18,835 nt of DNA from Deltaproteobacteria bacterium (GCA_031277995.1 JAITLH010000012.1:1-18835), one strand, 5' to 3'; counted from the first letter of the stretch, positions 1 to 7,353 are shown. Program-made: numbers and translations. The notes: generated from the sequence alone by a model not told the origin.

Positions 1-240
1 ACGGGCTTCTGGGACCGATTGCGGGGGCAATTTCGGACCCAATGGAGGCCTGGTTTTTTTTTGGCCGGGGAGGGGATAATTTTCCAAGGGCCCCGGAGGC
101 TCAACGGCAAAGCGCTGGCAGGCAAGGCGCTCACCGACAAAGCGCTGGCTGGCCAGGCGCTGGCCGGCCAGAGGCTGGCCAAGGGCTGGTCGTCAAAGTT
201 TAGATTGAAAAAAGGCTCGTTTCGGATTAAACTCGGTTAA
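1..240 (+). other. Open frame of unclear status entering from the left edge
   Basis: Frame 1 is open from the first base to a TAA at 238-240, so this could be the last 79 codons of a gene that begins outside the window. The translation is basic and low-complexity; its middle is five copies of a GKALA-like pentapeptide encoded by a 15-bp tandem repeat (106-180). I see no recognisable domain, and the stretch has the homopolymer-rich look of the intergenic DNA elsewhere here. A non-coding repeat region is at least as likely. Confidence 0.2.
106..180. repeat. 15-bp tandem repeat, five units
   Basis: Five contiguous 15-bp units (106-120, 121-135, 136-150, 151-165, 166-180) follow a GGCAARGCGCTGGCY-like consensus with a few substitutions each. 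The unit length is a multiple of three, so the open frame is kept through the array. Confidence 0.8.
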
Positions 241-482
241 TAGGGTATAGCTGATTTATTTTTTCTAAAAATTTCCAAAGCACTATACAGTATTAACATA
301 AGTTTAATTAAGCGTCAAAGTTAGGTAACCTTAGGTAATTAAGTTGGGCAAATAGCCTAATCAAGTTACTTGATTAAGTTATTTGGGCTTAGGCCTTGGG
401 CCAATACTTTGGGATAACCATTTTAACCGGGACGGTTATCTAGGTTCCCGTTTGGCGCTTTTTTTAATCCCCGGAGAGAGCC
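241..482. promoter_or_regulatory. AT-rich leader upstream of the DUF3786 gene
   Basis: This gene-free stretch is clearly richer in A and T than its surroundings. It contains a short direct repeat (TTAGGTAA at 321 and again at 331) and a 19-bp dyad at 358-376. The ribosome-binding site of the following gene lies at its right end. No promoter hexamer pair could be assigned with confidence, but the position and composition suit a promoter/operator region. Confidence 0.4.
358..376. promoter_or_regulatory. 19-bp dyad, possible operator
   Basis: TAATCAAGT and ACTTGATTA form a perfect 9-bp inverted repeat around one central base, about 105 bp upstream of the DUF3786 start codon. No T-tract follows it, so it resembles a protein-binding palindrome more than a terminator. 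The binding factor is unknown. Confidence 0.35.
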
Positions 483-1142
483 ATGAGTCGAGCCAAAACC
501 AACAAAGCCAGGATGATCTATCTGCGAACGCAGCTGGAGAATCTGGCCAAAGTAGACATAAAAAGCCAAGCCCCGCCGCTGGGCCTGGCCTTGGATAGTG
601 AGGGCCGGGCCTTGGTGAATTTTTTGGGCCGGGACCTGGCGGTGGACAATAAGGCCGTTTTTGCCCGGGACGGCAGCCCCGTCCCCATTGACGCCCAGAG
701 CGTGGTGGCCCATTATCTGGCCTCCCAGGGCCGGGCCGATTTGACGGGCGAATTCGTGCCCATCGGGAGATTGACCGGCATTGGGGTCACCTCCGGGAGC
801 CCCTCCGAGAGCCTCACTAAGCCCCTTTCCAATTTGATTGGCCCCCAATACGATCTTTTCGCCCAGGCCGCCCCAAAAATCGGCGGCGTCCATAAGGGCC
901 TTAGCCAAGCCGGCGCCCAGGCCTGGGATTTTGGCCTGCCCAAACTCCCGGCCAGGGTCGAGTTTTTTGAAGCCGACGATGAGTTTGAGGCCGAGATAAA
1001 ACTCCTTTTCGATTCCACGGCCAATAGGTACGTCAATTACGAGTGCCTGGAGTTATACACCATGTGTATCGTGGTCGATTTACTCATGGCCGCGGGCCTA
1101 ATCACCGATCCCGACGATTGCCAAAATAGTTTTCTAAGCTAG
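483..1142 (+). CDS. DUF3786 domain-containing protein
   Basis: The protein has 219 residues and lacks a signal peptide or membrane segment, so it is probably cytoplasmic. The overall pattern matches my memory of the DUF3786 family. It has an N-terminal helical start, a GLALDSEGRALVNFLGRDL stretch (about 53-71), a loop reading FVPIGRLTG, a fairly acidic FFEADDEFEAEIKLLFD segment (about 160-176) and a C-terminal helical end containing two Cys residues. The function of this family is not established; members are common in anaerobes and are sometimes associated with cofactor or methyl-transfer proteins. The ATG at 483 is preceded by a GGAGAG ribosome-binding site. The gene stands alone, converges on maf and shares a terminator with it. 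Confidence 0.75.
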   Translation: MSRAKTNKARMIYLRTQLENLAKVDIKSQAPPLGLALDSEGRALVNFLGRDLAVDNKAVFARDGSPVPIDAQSVVAHYLASQGRADLTGEFVPIGRLTGIGVTSGSPSESLTKPLSNLIGPQYDLFAQAAPKIGGVHKGLSQAGAQAWDFGLPKLPARVEFFEADDEFEAEIKLLFDSTANRYVNYECLELYTMCIVVDLLMAAGLITDPDDCQNSFLS

Positions 1143-1161
1143 AAAGCTAGCCCCCCCAATC

Positions 1162-1190
1162 AAAAAAGACCCGCCTAGGCGGGTTTTTTT
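1162..1190. terminator. Bidirectional terminator between the DUF3786 gene and maf
   Basis: A perfect 14-bp palindrome, CCCGCCTAGGCGGG (1170-1183), is flanked by an A-run on the left and seven Ts on the right, so it can terminate transcripts from either strand. The TAG stop of maf lies in the middle of the palindrome, so this terminator partly overlaps coding sequence. Confidence 0.85.
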
Positions 1191-1807
1191 ACGAGTGGGT
1201 CATGGCCCAGGACCATGGCCAGGGCGGCCAGGGTTTCCTTAAGCGGGAGGCCAACGACGTTAGTGTAGGAGCCTTCCAGATAGTCAACCAAAAAGCCCCC
1301 GCCCATTTGGATGGCGTAGGCCCCGGCCTTGTCTAAGGATTCGTTTAGGGAGAGATAGAAATCGATCTCGCCCTCGGTAAGTTTCCTAAAGGCGATCCGG
1401 GACGTGACCAGAAGGGATTTTTCCCTTTGGCGCTCGGCCCAAATAACGCTGACCCCGGTAATGACCCGATGGACTTGCCCGGACAGGCTTTGGAGCATCG
1501 CTTTGGCCTCGGTCAAGTTTTCCGGTTTCCCAAATACCCTCTCGCCCAAAGCCACCACGGTGTCTGCCGAGATTACCGGTAACGATGGCGAAATCTCGCT
1601 TCCCGCCTTGGCCTTTAAAAAAGACAGTCTCCCCACCAATTCCTCGGGACTCTCGTTTGGCCCAACGCTTTCGTCAACGTCAGTGGGCGCTATGGAAAAG
1701 GTCAGCCCCGTCGCGGCCAAGAGCTCGCGCCTTCTGGGCGAGGCCGAGGCCAGGACAAAAAGCGGCTCGGGAATATCCGGGCCAGGGGAAGTTTTGGTTT
1801 TGGGCAT
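1175..1807 (-). CDS. maf: Maf family nucleoside triphosphate pyrophosphatase (YhdE-like)
   Basis: Maf proteins hydrolyse dTTP/UTP or modified nucleotides to monophosphates and pyrophosphate, acting as cytoplasmic house-cleaning enzymes. The 210-residue protein shows the signature VLASASPRRRELL (about 18-30), a SADTVV motif with the catalytic-type Asp82, a KAGAYAIQ motif (about 160-167) and SYTNVVGLPL (about 180-189). The KAGAYAIQ pattern points to the dTTPase (YhdE) branch. The ATG at 1807 lacks a clear Shine-Dalgarno sequence. The frame stays open upstream, so a slightly longer N-terminus cannot be excluded, although the family motif begins only about 18 residues in. It lies about 90 bp downstream of tatD on the same strand and may be cotranscribed with it. 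Confidence 0.93.
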   Translation of the reverse strand: MPKTKTSPGPDIPEPLFVLASASPRRRELLAATGLTFSIAPTDVDESVGPNESPEELVGRLSFLKAKAGSEISPSLPVISADTVVALGERVFGKPENLTEAKAMLQSLSGQVHRVITGVSVIWAERQREKSLLVTSRIAFRKLTEGEIDFYLSLNESLDKAGAYAIQMGGGFLVDYLEGSYTNVVGLPLKETLAALAMVLGHDPLVKKPA

Positions 1808-1896
1808 GGCGTTTTTTTTGGCTTCAAGCGTTTTGGTTTTTTTGGGGTTTTTTGGCCAAGGGGTTTTTGGGCCAAATCGGGCGACCGGCGAGGGGC

Positions 1897-2679
1897 CTAC
1901 AAATCCGGCCCCGAAAAATTAAAAAGGCGCTGGGCGTTGGCGGCGGTTAACCGGGCCGCCTCGCTGGGCTCCATTTCCAAGGCCTGGGCCAAGGCCTTTA
2001 TGTGATGGGTTAGGTAGCCGGGTTCGTTTCGTTTGCCCCTAAAGGGCACGGGGGCCAAAAAGGGGGCGTCGGTTTCGATTAAAAGCTTATCGAAAGGGAT
2101 CGTTTTGGCGATTTGCCTAAGCTCGTCGGCGTTTTTGAAGGTGATGGGGCCGGCAAACGATACGTAACAGTCAAGCTCCCGGGCCAGGCGGGTATCGGCC
2201 AGGGAACCCGAGTAACAATGCAAAACCACGTCCCTTAAGGCCCCCCGGCGGGGCCCCAGAATTTTGAACAAATCCGCCCAGGCCTCGCGGCAATGGATAA
2301 GAACGGGTTTTTGAATCGCCTCGGCCAGTCCCAAAAGGGCCTCAAAGGTGGCCTTTTGGATTTCGACGGTGTCGCTCCCATGGTAGTAATCAAGCCCAAT
2401 CTCGCCCAGGGCCACCACCTCGGGAAGAAGGGCGAGCTCTTTTAGTTTCATGAGTTCGGAGGCGTTAAAACTTAGGACGTTTTCCGGATGCCAGCCCGCG
2501 GCCGGGTGAAGCCCGGGATGGCTTTTGAAGGCCTCGATCGCCACCCCATTGGTTTCGTTATCAAGGCCCACGTTAACTATCCTTTTTACCCCAGCCGCCC
2601 TGGCCTTTTTTAAAACCTCCCCTAGATCGCCCTCAAATTGGGGCAAAAAAAGATGGGCGTGGGAATCGACAATATTCAT
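1897..2679 (-). CDS. tatD: TatD family metal-dependent hydrolase
   Basis: TatD proteins are TIM-barrel metal-dependent deoxyribonucleases of the amidohydrolase-like class. All expected metal ligands are visible in this 260-residue protein: His7 and His9 in the opening DSHAHL, Glu93 in ALGEIGLDYY, His129 in VLIHCREA, His154 in VVLHCYSG and Asp204 in IETDAPFLAP. The length is normal. The ATG at 2679 follows an AAGGA ribosome-binding site. tatD lies between maf and tmk; a tmk-tatD neighbourhood (often with holB) is common in bacteria. Here a strong hairpin separates it from tmk, so it may have its own promoter or depend on read-through. Confidence 0.95.
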   Translation of the reverse strand: MNIVDSHAHLFLPQFEGDLGEVLKKARAAGVKRIVNVGLDNETNGVAIEAFKSHPGLHPAAGWHPENVLSFNASELMKLKELALLPEVVALGEIGLDYYHGSDTVEIQKATFEALLGLAEAIQKPVLIHCREAWADLFKILGPRRGALRDVVLHCYSGSLADTRLARELDCYVSFAGPITFKNADELRQIAKTIPFDKLLIETDAPFLAPVPFRGKRNEPGYLTHHIKALAQALEMEPSEAARLTAANAQRLFNFSGPDL

Positions 2680-2696
2680 CTCTCGTCCTTGGGGCG

Positions 2697-2743
2697 AAAA
2701 AAAAGGCCATCCGGCCGATGGCCGCTTGGCCCGATGGCCTTTT
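2697..2743 (-). terminator. Intrinsic terminator after tmk
   Basis: An 11-bp perfect stem (2701-2711 with 2733-2743) encloses a GC-rich 21-base loop. On the reverse strand it is followed by a run of Ts (2697-2704), directly upstream of the tatD ribosome-binding site. It should reduce tmk transcription into tatD. The inner GGCCATCGGCC can form an alternative fold. Confidence 0.7.
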
Positions 2744-2783
2744 GGCGGGAAGGGAAAAAAGCCAACCGTCAGGGCCGCGTAAA

Positions 2784-3437
2784 CTAAGGGTTTTGAATCG
2801 TTCTTTCGCGCCCACGGATAAGATCATCCGCGGCCCGGCTTATTTGGCCATGGATGGAGTTTGGGTCACTTTGGGCGTCAACATGAAGGATATCGGGGCC
2901 GTCAAAGGAATCGTAAATCCCTTTGACTTTTACCAAAAAGTCAAGATTTTCGTAGTTAGTTACCAAGGGCCCCCGGGCTTTTATCCTCCCTAAGGCCGCC
3001 TCGGGGCCAAGGTCTAGGATAAAGGTAAGGTTGGGCTTGGGGTACTTGTCGTTTAACCGTAAAATTTCTTTGGGGTCCATAAAGCCCCGGGCCCCCTGAT
3101 AGGCCACGGTACTTAAAACGTAGCGATCGATTATGACGTTTTGGCCCGAGCTTAGGCCGGGGAGGATATTGGCAAAAACGTCCCAGTCCCGGTCCATCAT
3201 GAATAAGGACAGTTCGTTTTCGGGGGAAACTTCCCCGGAGCCGCCAAACAATTTTTCGCGAAGGCTTTGGCCAATCGGTCCCAAAGTGGGTTCCCTAAGG
3301 AGGAGCGGTTTTTCGTTAAACCTTGACTCCAAACTTTCGGCCAAAAGCTTAGCCTGGGTGGACTTCCCGGAGCCGTCCAGACCCTCAAAGGCGAAAAACA
3401 AGCCCGGGGGTTTTTTCGCTTCTCTGGGGCCGGTCAA
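2784..3437 (-). CDS. tmk: Thymidylate kinase (dTMP kinase)
   Basis: The enzyme phosphorylates dTMP to dTDP with ATP in the dTTP supply pathway and is cytoplasmic and essential. The 217-residue protein has the P-loop EGLDGSGKS (about 18-26), the REP triplet (48-50), the substrate-binding DRY motif followed by VAYQG (about 104-114) and a lid-like GRIKARG segment (about 140-146). The start codon is TTG at 3437. It is supported by AGGAG six bases upstream and by the absence of an ATG before the P-loop. The lid segment continues TNYE rather than the DRFE I expect from many bacterial homologues, a modest divergence that does not weaken the assignment. Confidence 0.94.
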   Translation of the reverse strand: MTGPREAKKPPGLFFAFEGLDGSGKSTQAKLLAESLESRFNEKPLLLREPTLGPIGQSLREKLFGGSGEVSPENELSLFMMDRDWDVFANILPGLSSGQNVIIDRYVLSTVAYQGARGFMDPKEILRLNDKYPKPNLTFILDLGPEAALGRIKARGPLVTNYENLDFLVKVKGIYDSFDGPDILHVDAQSDPNSIHGQISRAADDLIRGRERTIQNP

Positions 3438-3596
3438 GGTTGACTCCTATTGGGGGCGCCTTTGGGACACCCTTTGGGTCGGCCCATTTAGGACGGCCCA
3501 TTTAGGACGGCCTTTGGGGCGTCTTTTTGGGGGGGCGCGTTTTTATGGGAGCGGGGGAAGTTTTTTTGGCGCGTTTGGCCAAACCTACGGACCTTT
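3438..3596. other. Short intergenic region with a 14-bp tandem duplication
   Basis: The stretch between tmk and the exported protein is rich in G and T on the forward strand. It contains two identical tandem copies of GGCCCATTTAGGAC (3481-3494 and 3495-3508). I see no gene or convincing terminator in it. Confidence 0.6.
3481..3508. repeat. 14-bp perfect tandem duplication
   Basis: Two identical 14-bp units lie directly next to each other, and a partial third copy (GGCC) begins at 3509. They lie in the 3' region of the exported-protein gene and about 45 bp upstream of tmk. Confidence 0.85.
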
Positions 3597-4235
3597 TTAT
3601 TGGGCGTCTTCCGCTGGGGGCAGCCAATTAAAGACCTTGTCCACTTCGACGGATTTGGTGGGATCGTTACTGTCGGTAAGGGTAAGCCTTAGGACATAGG
3701 TGCCCGGGGCCAGGCCCCGAATGCCCATGGTGCTGGATACCATGAATTCGGTGCAAAAGGATCTATGCCCGGCCATGACCTGGGCCGGGCGCGGTTCCCC
3801 GCCCAGGACCTTTCCGGAGGAATCGAGAATGTGCAATGAGGGCACCAGGGAGATATTGTAGGTCCCGTCGGCCCCTTTGGGTTGGGTGTAACCGATGGGT
3901 TCGCAATAAATGATGATGGGTTCGTCCTCGGTAAAATCCTCCCCGACCTTGGGGGTGTAAAAACCAAACTTGGTCGGGAGTTCGGTCACGAAAACCGCTT
4001 GCCTAATCCCCAGGGGGGCGGAATTCCAAAGCGCTTCCTCGGCCTCCCGGACGGAATTTAAGGCCGTCAAGTTATCGCCCAGGGCGTGGGCGTCCTGAGC
4101 CCTGGCCAAGGCCGTCATGGTTTGGGTGACCCTTTGAGCCGAGGCGGGGCTAGCCAAGACCAGAGTTAAGATCGTTAGGGTTAGGACCATGGCGAAGGCC
4201 GAGAATTTGGGCTTCTGACGACGGGAGGCGAACAT
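3597..4235 (-). CDS. Exported protein of unknown function
   Basis: I do not recognise the family. The 212-residue precursor begins with a basic n-region and a long hydrophobic core (about 13-30), then ASA before a likely signal-peptidase cut near residue 33. The mature part opens with an Ala-rich helix pair (about 36-70) that resembles one TPR-like hairpin. A beta-rich domain (about 79-205) follows; it contains only two Cys, at 111 and 161, which could form a disulfide, and its end (GTYVLRLTLTD) looks Ig-like. The C-terminus, PAEDAQ, is almost the same as that of the neighbouring carbonic anhydrase. The ATG at 4235 has an AAAAGGA ribosome-binding site, and a terminator-like hairpin separates the gene from the upstream carbonic anhydrase gene. 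A periplasmic accessory role is an inference from the signal peptide only. Confidence 0.8.
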   Translation of the reverse strand: MFASRRQKPKFSAFAMVLTLTILTLVLASPASAQRVTQTMTALARAQDAHALGDNLTALNSVREAEEALWNSAPLGIRQAVFVTELPTKFGFYTPKVGEDFTEDEPIIIYCEPIGYTQPKGADGTYNISLVPSLHILDSSGKVLGGEPRPAQVMAGHRSFCTEFMVSSTMGIRGLAPGTYVLRLTLTDSNDPTKSVEVDKVFNWLPPAEDAQ

Positions 4236-4270
4236 GACGAAAATCCTTTTTTTTGTCGTGATTGATTAAA

Positions 4271-4295
4271 GGCCCGGCCCTAAAAGGGCCGGGCC
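4271..4295 (-). terminator. Hairpin terminator after the carbonic anhydrase gene
   Basis: GGCCCGGCCC (4271-4280) and GGGCCGGGCC (4286-4295) form a perfect 10-bp GC stem with a five-base loop. On the reverse strand only a short T-rich tail (TTTAAT) follows, so it may be an inefficient terminator or an mRNA-stabilising structure that allows some cotranscription. Confidence 0.6.
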
Positions 4296-4332
4296 GTGGC
4301 CAGTTGGGGTTTATGAAATTTCCCGGGCCCGG

Positions 4333-5430
4333 TTATTGGGCGTCGCCCGCTGGGGTAATGGGATCGGACTCGGGCGCTTCCCCGGGCCTAACCGGGGGTT
4401 CATACAGGTTTAAGGGTTCGCTATTTGAGTCGGCCGGGGCCTCCCCGGGCGCGTCGGTAGCGGCGTCGCTAGCGGAGTCGCTATTTGAGTCGGCCGGCGT
4501 ATCGGCCGGAGGATCAAAATTTGGGGCCGGGGCGGGCAAGGTGACGGCCGTGGTCGGGGGCAGTTGGCCGGGAGAAGTATCGCTCGGGGAATCGGAAAGC
4601 GCGGCCGGAGCGGCCGGGGCGGCCGGTTCGGGAGAATCGGGCGAGGGCTCCGGGGCTTTGCCTTCCAGGGCCTCGGGCGGGGCGCCGTTTTGGGGTGATG
4701 GCCCGTAGCCTTTGGGTAAAGTCAGATCGACTTTTCCGGAGGCGAGGTCGTAGACGCCGCTTATGATCAGGAGTTTTCCGGACCGGACGGCCTGGTTTAT
4801 GACCGGGCTGACCAGGGGCAATTGTTCCCTAAAAATCACCGCCGATAGTTCCACGGCCGTTTGGAGTTGGCGGGCCTGGTCGATACTTTCCACGGCCTTG
4901 GCCACCGGGGTAAGTTTAACCAGTAATTGGCCTAAGGCGCCCGGTTCGTCGGCCCCGGTCACGGCGGCGGAAACGGCCCCGCATTCGGTGTGGCTAAGAA
5001 CCAATATGACCGGGACGCCCAAATGGGCCACCGCGTATTCCAGGGAACCCACCTGATCGACGCCCGGGACGGCCCCGGCCGCCCTCACGACGAAAAGATC
5101 CCCAAAACCCAGGTCAAAGAGCTCTTCGACGGGGACGCGGGAATCCGAGCAAGCCAAAACCGCGGCCATGGGAGTCTGGCCTTGGTCGGCTAGGGTTTTT
5201 AGGCGATCTTTGGTCTGGTTGGGATGGGTGGGTTGGGCGCCCGCGAAACGGGCGTTCCCGTCTCGCAAGGCTTTGATGGTTGACTCGATGCTGTTTGGGT
5301 TATCCAGGTCATGCCCGGCGTCGGCGGCCAAAGCCGGGCCGGAAAACAAGGCCACTATGGGCAGGAGGGCCACGAAAAAAAATTTATTGACTAGGAGATC
5401 TTCGATGAATATTTTAAACGACTCAAACAT
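4333..5430 (-). CDS. Exported beta-class carbonic anhydrase with a long disordered tail
   Basis: Beta-carbonic anhydrases interconvert CO2 and bicarbonate at a zinc site. The 365-residue protein has a hydrophobic export signal (about 17-35, likely cut after ALA) and then a typical beta-CA domain (about 47-243). The visible zinc ligands are Cys94 (in ACSDSRV), His147 and Cys150 (in SHTECGAV), with the Asp96/Arg98 dyad present. A tail of about 120 residues, rich in Pro, Ala, Ser, Asp and Glu, follows; it has no aromatic core and is probably disordered, and its PADSNS motif occurs twice. Export implies a periplasmic enzyme handling CO2 or bicarbonate outside the cytoplasm. The ATG at 5430 follows GGAG. 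The tail is far beyond the usual 200-230-residue family length. Confidence 0.92.
   Translation of the reverse strand: MFESFKIFIEDLLVNKFFFVALLPIVALFSGPALAADAGHDLDNPNSIESTIKALRDGNARFAGAQPTHPNQTKDRLKTLADQGQTPMAAVLACSDSRVPVEELFDLGFGDLFVVRAAGAVPGVDQVGSLEYAVAHLGVPVILVLSHTECGAVSAAVTGADEPGALGQLLVKLTPVAKAVESIDQARQLQTAVELSAVIFREQLPLVSPVINQAVRSGKLLIISGVYDLASGKVDLTLPKGYGPSPQNGAPPEALEGKAPEPSPDSPEPAAPAAPAALSDSPSDTSPGQLPPTTAVTLPAPAPNFDPPADTPADSNSDSASDAATDAPGEAPADSNSEPLNLYEPPVRPGEAPESDPITPAGDAQ
4418..4497. repeat. 20-bp direct repeat inside the carbonic anhydrase tail
   Basis: The 20-base sequence at 4418-4437 recurs exactly at 4478-4497, 60 bp away and in the same reading frame. It encodes part of the two PADSNS copies, which suggests the low-complexity tail grew by in-frame duplication. 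Confidence 0.85.
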
Positions 5431-5894
5431 AAATTCGCTCCGCTTGTTGATCCCGGCTAAAAAACTAAGGCCATGGGGGCTAAGTTTACAACCCTTTGGC
5501 CGACGGTTAATTTAAAACTATGGCTTATTGGCTTTTAAGCTGGCCAGGCCGGCGCGCCACCCGGCCTCCGCGGCCATCGGGCTTGGCCCGGGGCCATTTT
5601 TTTGTTGGCGACCCCCTTTTTGGCTTATTTTTGGCGGGAAATTTCGCGGCCGAAAAGTCGCGGCCGCTTAATAAAAAGACGCTTTATACCCATTCAAACC
5701 GGGACCTTACCAACCTCCCCCATTAAGGCGCCCAGCCAAGGCTTTTTTGCCTTACCCTCCTTGATTCTACCCAAGTGAACTCACTTATGTCAACCGAGAC
5801 CAAAAGAGATTACCGGCCCCTTCAAACTGTTTTAAGTTTTTAAGGCCAAGGCCCCTTTCGAATTGGCTTTGGCCAATTCGAAAGGCCGAGCCAT
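5431..5894. other. Gene-free region between the carbonic anhydrase and MFS genes
   Basis: I find no convincing gene. A 68-codon forward frame at 5520-5726 lacks a ribosome-binding site and any recognisable pattern. The region holds GC-rich patches, including a GCGGCCG-type dyad near 5645-5668, then a mixed-composition stretch, and ends in the two hairpins listed separately. Its left end should carry the promoter of the carbonic anhydrase gene. Confidence 0.6.
5854..5885. terminator. 14-bp stem-loop downstream of the MFS gene
   Basis: CCTTTCGAATTGGC (5854-5867) pairs perfectly with 5872-5885 around the four-base loop TTTG. No T-run follows on either strand, so it may be a transcript-protecting hairpin behind the nearer terminator rather than a terminator itself. 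Confidence 0.5.
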
Positions 5895-5913
5895 AAAAAC
5901 CTTAAGCTTAAGG
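5895..5913 (-). terminator. Intrinsic terminator of the MFS gene
   Basis: The 14-bp palindrome CCTTAAGCTTAAGG (5900-5913) lies seven bases past the MFS stop codon and is followed by five Ts on the reverse strand (5895-5899). Confidence 0.65.
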
Positions 5914-5919
5914 CGAAAT

Positions 5920-7146
5920 CTAGGATTGGGCTTTGGTTTCCCCGTCCCCCGGGGCGGTCTCGATCTTTTGCTTGGAAAGGTCGATAAACCTAGTCATGAC
6001 CAGGGAGGCCAAGGCGAAAACGGCCCCCATGAAAAAGGGGATGCTCCTATCGACCATCCAGAGCACGCCGCCCAAAAATGGGACTATGACGGCCACGATA
6101 TGGTTTACGGTAACGCCCAAGGCCATGCTGGGGGCGATGTCTTTGGGATCGGCCACTTTCTGGAAATAGGTTCTTATGGAGACCGTGAAACAAAAGGAGA
6201 TCTGGTCAACCACGAAAAGGACCGCGGCCAGTTTCGCGCTGTCGCATACCGTATAGGCTAAACAAAGAAAGAAAACGGCCACGTATTTGATGGTTAGGAG
6301 TTTTCGTTCGCCCACGGCGTTTATGGCCAAACCCATGTAGGGATTTAAAATCCAGTTGATGAGATTATTTAGAAGTAACAATAAACTCATCTGAAAGAGG
6401 GAAAATTTAAAATATTCGACCAGCAAAAAGATGGCAAAAACGTTAAAGATCTGCCTTCTGGCGCCTGACAGGCTGGTTAAAACATAAAAAAGCCAGTAGC
6501 GACGCTTAACTATGACCCCGCGCCTTTGGATAGGCAGACCCGTTCGATCCGGCCGCCGAAAAATTGACCAGACGCCCACGATTACGGCCACGCTCCCGGC
6601 CAAGGCAAAAAGCGCCCTGTAATCGAGCCTTCCGGCTAGGCAAACTATGATTAAGCCCATGGAAAAACTGCCCATGGCCGTCACGGCCCGTAGCCTGCTT
6701 AAGACCACGGGCGTCTCTTCCAAGGTAAAGTACTGGAGGCCCAAGCTTTGGTTTATGGCCTCAAAATAATGAAAGCCCATGCTTAGGGTAAAGGTCCAAA
6801 CCAGCTGGCCCCAAAAGCTCGGAAACCACCCGGTGATCATGACCCCCAGACCGCACACGATTACGGCCAGGGAACACAGGGTGTTTTCGCTAACCAGAAA
6901 CAAAAGGGCCACCGCCCCGATGGATATCAAACCCGGCAGTTCCCTAACCGATTGGATGATGCCGTTTTCCTGCCCGGTTAAATGGGCCACCTCGACGGCG
7001 AAATTCGTGTACAAAGCGTTCCAGCCCAAAAACGCCGCCGCCTGGCCAAAGGTCAAGACCATGAGATAGACGTATATCGGCCTTTTCTTTAATTCCTTAA
7101 AATCGACCACGAGACGATTCCTGGGCTTTTTCGCGAAAAAAGCCAA
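5920..7146 (-). CDS. Major facilitator superfamily (MFS) transporter
   Basis: The 408-residue protein is mostly hydrophobic, with about twelve membrane-spanning stretches. The first is around 27-47 (LMVLTFGQAAAFLGWNAL), and a charged central loop (about 195-215, rich in Arg and Lys) separates the two six-helix halves. This is the MFS layout of an inner-membrane permease. The substrate cannot be read from the sequence. The frame begins with TTG at 7146. A GTG at 7110 with AGGA about eight bases upstream is a good alternative, and no ATG occurs before the first membrane helix, so the exact start is uncertain. A 52-bp tandem duplication sits directly upstream. The C-terminus is short and polar. 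Confidence 0.85.
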   Translation of the reverse strand: MAFFAKKPRNRLVVDFKELKKRPIYVYLMVLTFGQAAAFLGWNALYTNFAVEVAHLTGQENGIIQSVRELPGLISIGAVALLFLVSENTLCSLAVIVCGLGVMITGWFPSFWGQLVWTFTLSMGFHYFEAINQSLGLQYFTLEETPVVLSRLRAVTAMGSFSMGLIIVCLAGRLDYRALFALAGSVAVIVGVWSIFRRPDRTGLPIQRRGVIVKRRYWLFYVLTSLSGARRQIFNVFAIFLLVEYFKFSLFQMSLLLLLNNLINWILNPYMGLAINAVGERKLLTIKYVAVFFLCLAYTVCDSAKLAAVLFVVDQISFCFTVSIRTYFQKVADPKDIAPSMALGVTVNHIVAVIVPFLGGVLWMVDRSIPFFMGAVFALASLVMTRFIDLSKQKIETAPGDGETKAQS

Positions 7147-7148
7147 AA

Positions 7149-7252
7149 TAAGGGTTCCCTAAATTCTTGAGCCGATGGGGGATCCTGGCCTGGGCCATAA
7201 TAAGAATTCCCTAAATTCTTGAGCCGATGGGGGATCCTGGCCTGGGCCATAA
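7149..7252. repeat. 52-bp tandem duplication upstream of the MFS gene
   Basis: Positions 7149-7200 and 7201-7252 are contiguous copies differing at only two bases (7153/7205 and 7154/7206). The array begins two bases from the TTG start of the MFS gene, so one copy includes its translation-initiation region and any promoter element in the unit would be doubled. Confidence 0.92.
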
Positions 7253-7353
7253 CCTAAAGGCGCCGTAAGGAAAAGTGGGCGCGGCGCCGATTCCCGGGGG
7301 CCAGGGAAAAATTAGACGGGCCAATGGTGGGGGGAAGGGCGATTTGCCCTGGC

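Noticed and set aside
423..908. Long reverse-strand frame opposite the DUF3786 gene
   Set aside because: It is an antisense by-product of GC-rich coding; the forward frame has the ribosome-binding site, terminator and family pattern.
5520..5726. Possible small gene between the carbonic anhydrase and MFS genes
   Set aside because: There is no ribosome-binding site, its composition is irregular and it has no recognisable domain.
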